A DNA stretch of 64,000 nucleotides from Humulus lupulus (Eukaryota > Streptophyta > Magnoliopsida > Rosales > Cannabaceae). This document shows positions 55,945 to 64,000 of this stretch, piece after piece; position 1 is the stretch's first letter; each line of letters opens with the position of its first letter. The stretch covers positions 75,271,696-75,335,695 of the forward strand of contig NC_084801.1 in the NCBI RefSeq assembly GCF_963169125.1, given 5' to 3'. The notes below the pieces were generated by a model. The model searched no databases. It had not been told where the DNA came from and saw only the letters and a program-made list of their open reading frames with translations. A program made the translations under genes and the position numbers.

Positions 55945-57031
55945 ATGCATCGAAGGCGATCAATACGATTAGCCGACACTGGGGTCGAGGTTAAAGATGA
56001 TGAGTAGGGCCAGAACCCTCTGCCAGCCCCTGAGAACTGGCAGTAGTTGCTTGCTGATATGCAAGCCAGACTTCAGAGTCAGGAAAAGTATATTTGCCTT
56101 ATGAGGCAGCAGGCTCTCTCAGGGAGTGTTGCACCTAACTTGCCACCTGTTGTGGCACTAGCTGTATAGCCACATGAGATTGGAAACAGGTGGAAGCCAC
56201 TCTATGAAATATTTAGGAGACATCATCCTCCAACCTTTGAGGGAGGACCTGATCCACTAAAGGCTGAACAGTGGATGAGTATGATCACATCCATCCTGGA
56301 CTTTATGAGGGTGGAAGGTAATGACAGGGTCGCCTGTGCCACCTATATGCCTAGAGAGAATGCCCGTATTTGGTGGGAGGTGGCATCACTGACTCGAGAT
56401 GTTTCTGCTATGAGTTGGGACGAATTCAGAGATCTGTTCAACTAGAAATATTATAACATTGATGTCAGGGTAGCAAAGGTGAATAAGTTCATTGGGTTGG
56501 CACAGGGTAGCTTGACAGTAACTGAGTATGTCCTGAAGTTTGGCAGGCCAGCAAGGTTTGCACCAGATTTAGTGCCTACAAATGTAACTAGGCAGGACAG
56601 ATTCGTTCAAGGGCTTAATGCTATGATAGCCCGAGATGTGAGGATGCCTGGGGAGATGACTTACGCCCAGGTGGTTGAGAAGTCTCTTAATTCTGAGGAG
56701 GTAGAGAACAAAATCTGGAGGGAGAATGCTGCGAGACAGGATGTTCGTAGGGCAGTGCCTCCGTATACAGGGTATGGTAAGGGTGGAGGGCCTAAATGAT
56801 CAGAAGAGGAAGACCCTTGATACCTCGACCACTGCTGGTCCTAAAAGGAAGGGCCAGGGTGGCCGCCAGGGAGGCGGTGAGTCATGAGGGAGCTATCCAG
56901 AGTGTAATGGATGCAGGAAGCACCTTCTGGGTGAATGCCAAGCAAAGGCTTGTTATTTGTGCGGGGTGTTTGGACACCTCAAGAAGGATTGCTCGACGTT
57001 GAAGAAAGAGGAACCAGGGAAGGTGGACTAG
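55945..57031 (+). pseudogene. gag of D
   Basis: The start is probably ATG 55,945 (MHRRRSIRLAD). It has stops near 56,005, 56,047 and 56,167. The capsid block follows (FEGGPDPLKAEQWMSMITSI, CATYMPRENARIWWEV), a stop at about 56,443, and then an open part to 56,799. After a frameshift the nucleocapsid knuckle reads ACYLCGVFGHLKKDC with all four ligands present. It is related to gag of H and E. Confidence 0.87.
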
Positions 57032-57470
57032 TTGACTCTAGCTCGAGTGTTCACCTTGACACAGGTAGAGGCTAAGGCTAGTCCCTCAGTAGTTATAGAT
57101 CAATTTTCTAGTGCCGGCTCTTCATGTACTATATTGATTGACTCTGGTGCTACACATTCATTTGTTTTTAGTAAAGTGATTTATATATTGTGTAGGCCTG
57201 GTGAGTATTATAATGCGGGGTTTAGGACTATACTGCCTACATGGGAGATAGTAGTTTTTAGGAAATGGATTAGAGCACTGTCAGTGATGGTGGATAGTAG
57301 AGAACTATCAGTAGATTTAATTGAGTTGGGTATGGATGATTTTGATATAATTTTGGGGATGCATTGGCTAGTCAGATACGGGGCCACGATAGATTGCAAG
57401 AAGAAGATGGTGACTTTTGAGCCTGAGGGTGAGGACCCTCTTTCCTGGCTTGTGGGTAGTCCTTATTCAA
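57032..57470 (+). pseudogene. Protease of D, cut at the D/E junction
   Basis: It is open, with the active site LIDSGATHSFVF, then LIELGMDDFDIILGMHWLV and TIDCKKKMVTFEPEG. The active site is intact. Homology stops at about 57,470, where inverted gag of E begins; everything downstream in D's pol is lost. Confidence 0.88.
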
Positions 57471-58511
57471 ATGGTTGACACTCCCACAAATAAAGCAGAG
57501 CCTGATCCTGGACTCTCCCTAATGTCGTCATCTGCACTGAGGACACACTAGGAAACTCCTCCAGTCATCTCCCCTACCCTGACGACCACTGAAAGCACCC
57601 CGAGCCCTCCTATCCGAGCTAGGAGGAACAAAAAAGTATGGGCCCTTTCTCTTCTGCTCAATGGGGCCACTACCCCGACTAGATCTGGTGAAAGGAGGCA
57701 CCGTCCTCTGAGCATCACACCTAGTAGCGGCCTCTCTCCATATCTGATCCTCATCCCCCTCATCCGTAAGGGCCTTGTCCACTACCTGAGCATACCTAGT
57801 AGTCCCTGGATCCAAGGTTATCTTTACATCACAGGCAATCATGACATTCAATTCCCTCACAAACCTATCCCTTCCTGTTGCATCAGTCGGTACCAAATCT
57901 CATGCGAACTTCACCAACTGGTCAAACCTCAAGGCATACTAAGTAATTGTCATCTAGGTCTGAGTCAGGTTGATAAACTCCTCAACCTTCCCAGCTCGGA
58001 CTGCGACACTATAATACTTCTCGTTGAAATTTTTTCTGAACTCCTCCTAGGTCATAGCTACAACATTTCTTCTTTGAGTTACCACATCCCACCAGATGCG
58101 AGCATCCTCTCTAAATATGTAGCTGGCACAAGCTACCCTCTCATTCCCTTCCACCGTCATGAAATCCAAGATGGAAGAAATCATATCCATCCACTGCTCT
58201 GCCCGCAGTGGGTTTGGTCCACCCTCGAAGGTGGGATGATGCTGCTTCCTGAACCTCTCATACAAAGGTTCCCACCTATACTCCATAACAGGTTAAACTG
58301 GCACTAGCGCCACAGCTTGTTGAACCTGTAACCCAATGCCTTGAGGAGGGGCCTGTTGCCTCAACTGTCGAAGCTCTTCTTCCATTCAGTGAAGTCTAGC
58401 TTCCATCTCGGAAAATAACTGTTGCCAATTTGGTGGGGCAAGTGGAGGGTTCTGACCTTGGTTGTCATCCTCGGCTGTATTGTCGCAGAATATGATTAAT
58501 CGCTGAGGCAT
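57471..58511 (-). pseudogene. gag of E, truncated
   Basis: It starts with ATG at 58,511 (MPQRLIIFCDN). The capsid block reads FEGGPNPLRAEQWMDMISSI and ACASYIFREDARIWWDVV. Stops occur near 58,386, 58,289, 58,046 and 57,950. The last open part (57,896-57,528) leads to CPQCR at the start of the nucleocapsid knuckle and is then cut at the junction with D. It is closest to gag of H. Confidence 0.88.
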
Positions 58512-58833
58512 CTCAACAATATGCCTCCAATAAATGACGCACTCATCAGGCATGATAACAACATCCAAAACCACCTCCTAATTCTCATCAACCAACCACA
58601 ACGAACAAATTCACATAACACATGCAACATACAACAATCAAGGTTCCATGCCCTAACATCATGCATATGTTAACACATTCATCATGCTCTGTATAAAATA
58701 TACAGGGAAATAGGGCATTTAACACGCAATCAATCATATAATTCAATAATTACAAACCAACCTTGAGTCGAGCTTGTCACTGGCAGCGAGCGTACATGTT
58801 CCGTCAATCTCCAGGAACCATAAACCTTGGCTT

Positions 58834-58845
58834 GCTCTGATACCA
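58834..58845 (-). promoter_or_regulatory. Primer binding site of E
   Basis: TGGTATCAGAGC on the minus strand, 3 bp from the LTR end. Confidence 0.9.
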
Positions 58846-58848
58846 AGT

Positions 58849-61149
58849 TGTAACACCCTACTTCTTTAGAGCCTTTACTAAGTGAGTTTAAAACATGCTA
58901 ATCACTCGCTAATCGAGATTTTAGGTTAAAAATGTAGTTAAACTGTATTAAAATCTGTTACCATTCATTTAGTATAACACATATGATATTCATAGAAATT
59001 TCAGAAAGTTTTACATTTGGGATCCCAAAATAATGTTTAGAAAGTATTTACAACTCAAAATACATTTCTGGTTGACTAGGTGACAAAATTCTTGTTAATA
59101 CATAACATTTTCCAAAGTACCCCTGACCGTGGCAGCCAGGTAGACTGAACATGTACACGTCACTTCATGCTCTACGTAATCATGGTTGGTCAACCTTTCC
59201 TTTGCCCTTACCTGCACCATAGAGCACCCGTGAGCCAAAGCTCAACAAGAAAACTCAACGAAAACAATCAACATATGCATATCTATCAATTTGCATATAA
59301 TTCAAAATAGCCAATAGGCTAAACACATAGCAGCCATATCGTCCTAGTCTCTTTACCAGGCCCTGGGTTTGCAGTCTTCACTGCGAGGATGAGTTTAGCA
59401 TCCGAGAAGGGTCTTACCCTAAGGGCTTACACTCTGCGTGCTCAACGTCATTCCCATCCCTCACTGTACTCGACTTTGCACGCCACGTGCTTTACGCCAT
59501 TCCCGGCCCCTCGCCGTACTCGGCTTTCTATTGTTCTCGGCCTTCGCTGTTCCTGACCTTCGCCTTTCCCGGCCTTCGCCGTTCTCGACCTTCGCCGTTC
59601 ATTCGCAAATATGAAACACATAGTATATATTCAACAAATACTTATACAAATACAAAACATAAAGAATAGGGCTACACCCTACAATTCAATCACATAGGGC
59701 CATGCCCTGCAATACTAACTATAGGGCCATGCCCTTCTTATCTGTGTCCCAAGCTTCCTAAGCAACAAAATCCTGAGCACAGTCCTCTAACCTGATCCTC
59801 ACTGAAAACACTAGTCACAACGCATCAACAAAAGCCAGACATCAAGCTCTAATTCATTTAATAACTTTGGGATATAATTCTAGTCTCCAAGACCTTGGAT
59901 TCTATCAATCCAGGTGATAAAATCCATCCCAATCCTTAACTTTTGGGTTCCCAAGCAAAAACCCCCTAACCAGCCACTACTTTTAATTAGGGCTGCAGCC
60001 CAGCCCCTTAAGGGCAACGACATGCCCCAAAACAGAGGAAAAATGCCTTCCTGCTAGAAGACACGGGCCGCGGCATGCCCTTCCTTGGGCCGCAGTATGC
60101 CTCAAGAATAGAGACCTCCCTAGACCTTCACGCACACATGGGTCGTGGCATTCCCAGCCTTGGGCCACGACTTGAACCTCCAAACCCAGAAAACCAGCCT
60201 TTTTCTCAAAATTTTCCCCCAAGCTTAAACCCATATTTCACACCCCCAAACTTTAGCCAACCTCATAATCAAACCCATAATTCATACTCATACAGCCTAA
60301 ACACCCATCAAACCTTCAAAACAAATCTTGGAAACCAAATCCATGCAAGCCTAAGTTCTAGCAACAAAACCAGCAGAATTCAATTTGATCAACAGGTTTA
60401 AGAGCTTACCTTTGAACTGAACTAATCTCCTCAGTTCGAGGCTTGAATTTTTGAATTCCTAGCTTAAATCCCTTAGAATTCTCTCAGCCTTTAAGCATCC
60501 AAAGAGATAGGAAGAAACTGAGAGATGAAGAGAGAGTCTTCTGTTTTGTTCCAGTGGTTTCCCAATGCTTCTCTTAGCTAAGTAATACCCTTGCCAAATG
60601 ACCAAACTTCCCCTTACACTTATCCTCAACCCTTAAGTAATCCAAGGAAAGTTTAGTCATTTACCAAATCCCATTAAGTCCCTGAGTATCCCTATAAATT
60701 TCCATTTAAGCCCAACATGTCCAAATGATTTCCAAACTACTACCCGTTACTCGATAATTCCTAAACAAATATTATATCCCCAAAATACCCCCAGGCTCCT
60801 CCTAAGTCATCCCCAGGCTCCTCCTGAGTTAAGCATTTGACCTCATTGTGACTTTCTAGCGAAACTGCTCCCTAGGACTGTCTCAGATTGTGCATCACAA
60901 ATATATCACCACTCACACCTGGTATCAATCACAATATACACAAATATTGTATTTATGCCCTCAACGGGCTAAAATTACAAACACGACCCCAAGAGCCAAA
61001 AGGGGCCCACATGCATATTTAATTCACCTAAACATGCATTTCTAATCACATACTCATCAAATTCACATATTGACATAATAAATCAATTATTTCCCTCTAG
61101 GCACGCTAATCAAGGCCCTAAGCCTTATTAGAAAATTTGGGATGCTACA
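58849..61149 (-). repeat. 5' LTR of E
   Basis: On the minus strand it starts TGTAGCATCCCAAATTTTCT at 61,149 and ends GGTGTTACA at 58,849, 2,301 bp. It is homologous to the H LTR from the first bases (AATAAGGCTTAGG, GATTAGCGTGCC). It contains the GGCCTTCGCCGTTCTCG minisatellite at 59,500-59,600 and GGGCCGCGGC motifs near 60,063. Confidence 0.92.
59500..59600 (-). repeat. GC-rich minisatellite in the E LTR
   Basis: Five to six imperfect units of about 17-18 bp (plus strand CGGCCTTCGCCGTTCTC). The same unit, with fewer copies, is in the H LTRs. Confidence 0.8.
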
Positions 61150-63961
61150 CATGATATATATGATGATATGAATATATTTAGCTAGCTGCATGTTTATGAG
61201 TATTAGATATACATGTGGGCCCGTTCATGTTTATAGGGGCATATCTCTAATTTGACCTGTTAAGGCCATAAATGTGATTATATATGTTAAGTGATTGATG
61301 TCATATTATTATGTGGATATATTTTTAGTATCGGCTCGAGGTGATCCTAGTGAGCGGATTAGCGAAATGGTCACAACAGGGTTTAATACCCGACTAAGGG
61401 TGAGCTTAGGGGTATTTTGGGAAGTTTAATGCATATTTTGGGGTTTATTGAGTAAAGGGTAGTATGTTAGAAATTATTTGGACATGTCGGATTGAACAAG
61501 GATTTATAGGAATACTCGAGGACTTAGCGGGATGTGGCATATGACGAAATTGCTCTTAGTGGCACTTGAGGATTTAATTAGACTTAAAGGGTGATTTGGT
61601 CATTTGGCTAAGGGATATACTTGATTTTTTGGTGTTGAGACTTGAGAAAGGAATCAAAAGGAAAGGAAACCACAGCTACCTCAGCTCACCTTCTCTCCCA
61701 TTCGGTTCTCTCTCTCTTATTCTTGTGGTGTTGAAGACTTGAAGAAACCTTGAGGAATTCAAGACTATAGACTTGAAGGATTAATTGGCTAGGCTTGGGG
61801 ATTAATTCACGGCTAAACTATCTCAAAGGTAAGAGCTTAAATAAAGTATTTTCTGTTTAAATTCTGCTTAATTTTTGTTAGAGATTAGAACTTGCATGAA
61901 AATGGATTCCAAGACTGGTTTTGGGTGTTTGATGAGTGTAAGGAATTGTTCATAGGTTGGTTATGTTGTTTAGGGTATAAGGATATGGATTATGGACTTA
62001 ATTCTGAGTTTGGCTGAAGATTGGGGTATAAATGTGAGGTTTAGTCTCGATGAAAAATGCTGGAAATAGGTTGATTTTATGGGTTTGGGGGCTCGGGCCT
62101 CGACCCATGTGCTCGAAGAGGCTGGAAGGTCTTTGTTTTGCCTAGGCATGCCGTGATCCTGGGTGTGCAAGTCATGACCCATGTCCTCTAGCAGGGAGGA
62201 TCATACCCTTTGTCTAAGTGGCGGGCTGTGGCCCTAAATGGAAAGGAAAGGGAAGCTAAGGATTTTAGGTTCGGGGAGGCTCAGGAATTTAAACCTAAGA
62301 GCTCGGGACGAATTCTACTACCCAATTTAGTAGAATTCGAGGTCCTGGAGGCTAGTATTTGTTTCAAAAACATTTAATTGGATTAGAATTTGATGGTTAT
62401 CCATTGTTTCTTATGACTAGGGTTACCGTTAAGGCCCAGGACTGAGGATCATTCTCGGGACCGCTTTTTACAATCGCTTGGGACTCAAGGTAAGAAAACT
62501 GCACCCATGTGGTTGTGAACGGGACTGAGATTCCTTATAATTGAACGTATGTGTGTTCTGTAACTTATATGACTATTATGTGTAATGTAAAAGTACGACC
62601 TAAGGGAGTCGGGGCTGATTATAAGCATACTGAACACAGCTCGGCCTAAGCGAGATGGGCTCAGGAAAATAACCAGAGGGCTCGGACTAAGGGCGTCGAA
62701 ATCTAAATATTTGTATTAGAGATTGGATTATATGCTTGAAAGTTATTGTACCCTAATTTCAGCACGAGTCCTTCACTCAGCTCTGGTACAGCTGGAAAAT
62801 AAATATACGGAGAAATGACCAATGAAATGATATATGTTTATTGTCAACGTAAGCAACTCTAGTTTCACATGGGCACATGTGGTGTGAGGCGTCCTAGGAA
62901 TAACTTGAGCTACAGACATGAAGGTTGTGAAGCACGAGCTCGTGATATTCAAATGGTTGCTGAAGCACAAGCTCGAAGAGATATCCAGCTCGTGATAACT
63001 CAAATATACTACGTACCCTTAGATCCCCAAAGACTCAGGTACTTTTATTCGCTTATTTATGATCAGCCTGTCATATTTAATGTCCCAGATATTAGGAGAC
63101 CATTTACTTTATGATCAAATCATTTCCCAATATAAATGGGAATTATTTGTATTAAATGTAATAAATATGTAAATCCATGATTGACTCACGCGGTTACCCA
63201 AACCTGTCCATGGAATTTCTCTATAACTACTGAGAATATTTGATCGGGAAAGGGATGATTAGTCTGTAATACTAAAACTCTGCCAAAATAGAGAGAGAAA
63301 CAGCAATAATATAGACTCGTGGGCTAGGTCGATTTTAACCAATGAACCACGTAAAAATATATGTGTTCTTGTGAATTCATTTCATATTTCGGTTTATTCA
63401 TAAGCACTAATTAACCTTGTTATTTCTTAAATACACTGTTGGCGAAAAACCACATCAACAAAAGTATATGTTTATCGTCATCTTGTTTAATACTTGTATT
63501 TTGTTGCTATTGAACTGATTGATATGAGGTTTACTATGTATGCTCTGTTACTACCTATGTTTTGTTAATTTAGTCTTCTTGTTGGGTCTTAGCTCACGGG
63601 TGCAACATGGTGTAGGTAAAGGCAAAGGAAAACTGGACCAACCATGAGTTGGAAAGCTCTAGGGGCGGAGTATACATCGACAGCTGCTCCACCACCACGG
63701 TCGAGGGAATTTACAGGAACTAGAGCTCTAAACTGTATTTTTCCATTTAGACTGGCTACTGCTATATTAAATTTTGAGAGTCGTTTCCGCCTTGTAATGA
63801 AACTCTTATTTTAATGAAAATCAATCATTTATAATAAAAATATTTTAACCCCAACCTGTCAAATGACTTTAGAAACACATTTCAGTTCAAATGAGTGATT
63901 AGCATGTCTTACACTATTTTAAACACACAGTGTAACAGTCTTGGTTACCCAGGGCGTTACA
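61150..63961 (+). repeat. 3' LTR of D, first part lost, with nested solo LTR
   Basis: From CATGATATATATGATGATAT onward it matches the 5' LTR of D (from about 53,446) to the end GGCGTTACA at 63,961. The first roughly 110-120 bp of the LTR are missing because E lies at this point. The solo LTR at 62,747-63,460 interrupts it. Confidence 0.9.
62747..63460 (+). repeat. Solo LTR (I) nested in the D 3' LTR
   Basis: It runs from TGTACCCTAATTTCAGCACG to CACATCAACA, 714 bp; the end GGCGAAAAACCACATCAACA resembles the Tat-type LTR ends of B. TATAAATGG lies near 63,130. D LTR sequence continues on both sides. AAAGT stands on both sides (upstream with three extra bases before TG), so the target duplication is probable but not exact. 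Confidence 0.85.
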
Positions 63962-64000
63962 TGTACATATCTCAATATATCAAAAACTTACACAATCGAG
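63962..64000. other. Flank after D, probably F
   Basis: Last 39 bp of the window, AT-rich and too short to assign. By position it should be the continuation of F. Confidence 0.4.

Larger units (their letters stand above)
57471..61149 (-). mobile_element. Chromovirus-type retrotransposon E, 5' half only
   Basis: On the minus strand: a 5' LTR (61,149-58,849), an initiator-Met primer site and gag, stopping inside the zinc knuckle region at about 57,471. It was inserted in the 3' LTR of D, since D LTR sequence resumes at 61,150 with its first roughly 120 bp missing. Its pol and 3' LTR were lost together with D's pol. Confidence 0.87.
53337..63961 (+). mobile_element. Chromovirus-type retrotransposon D, rearranged
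   Basis: It has a 5' LTR (53,337-55,567), primer site, gag and protease, and then breaks at about 57,470. Its 3' LTR reappears at 61,150-63,961. Between them lies the 5' half of E in inverse orientation; reverse transcriptase to integrase of D are missing. Flanks AGTAC (53,332-53,336) and TGTAC (63,962-63,966) may be a one-mismatch target duplication. Confidence 0.85.

Noticed and set aside
57471..58511. E gag read as part of D (an inverted duplication within one element)
   Set aside because: The E gag and LTR are closer to H than to D, and E has its own primer site and LTR boundary.
60075..60401. 108-codon plus-strand frame, Pro/Asn-rich
   Set aside because: It lies fully inside the minus-strand LTR of E; low complexity and no homology.

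Overview
This is repeat-only DNA from a flowering plant, probably a eudicot, although no host gene is present to place it further. I see no convincing host protein gene, tRNA, rRNA or CRISPR array. Almost all of the 64 kb is Ty3/gypsy LTR retrotransposons stacked inside one another. Two lineages are present. Tat-type elements carry a gypsy RNase H followed by a second archaeal-type RNase H, a CHHC gag knuckle and a spliced extra gene antisense to gag-pol. Chromovirus-type elements have the initiator-Met primer site TGGTATCAGAGC and, in the two with a surviving pol 3' end, a chromodomain.

Layout. Element C (1-11,009, minus strand, Tat type) has its right-hand LTR in the window and its other LTR off the left edge. 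After an unassigned AT-rich gap (11,010-about 11,867) an old Tat-type element, A, starts with a 5' LTR ending at 12,677 and can be followed to about 50,462. A is broken by element G (13,211-18,969, old chromovirus), element H (21,909-31,084, chromovirus, target duplication GTCGA), element B (31,308-44,751, Tat type, same family as C, target duplication GTAGG) and finally element F. H and B landed only about 220 bp apart in A's reverse transcriptase gene, and A's reading frame rejoins across both. F (50,463 onward, minus, LTR truncated) interrupts A's antisense gene. F is broken by D (53,337-63,961, plus). D contains the 5' half of E (57,471-61,149, minus) and a solo LTR, I (62,747-63,460). Sequence at 63,962-64,000 probably returns to F.

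How the parts work together. Each gag-pol would make capsid protein, protease, reverse transcriptase/RNase H and integrase for copy-and-paste movement. Every gag-pol here carries stops, frameshifts, deletions or lost catalytic residues, so none looks autonomous.

The most interesting part is the extra gene of the B/C family. In C it is a four-coding-exon gene (270-2,881) whose exons join into an unbroken 777-codon frame at GT-AG junctions, although gag-pol beside it is broken at least six times. In B the same gene keeps its splice sites, a 5'UTR intron and a TATA box (43,713-43,723) on the antisense strand, so the family seems to carry a self-contained antisense transcription unit. In B the tail of this gene and part of the neighbouring 119-bp tandem array are duplicated head-to-head into a palindrome with arms of about 700 bp and a 35-bp loop. 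Transcription from either side would give long hairpin RNA.
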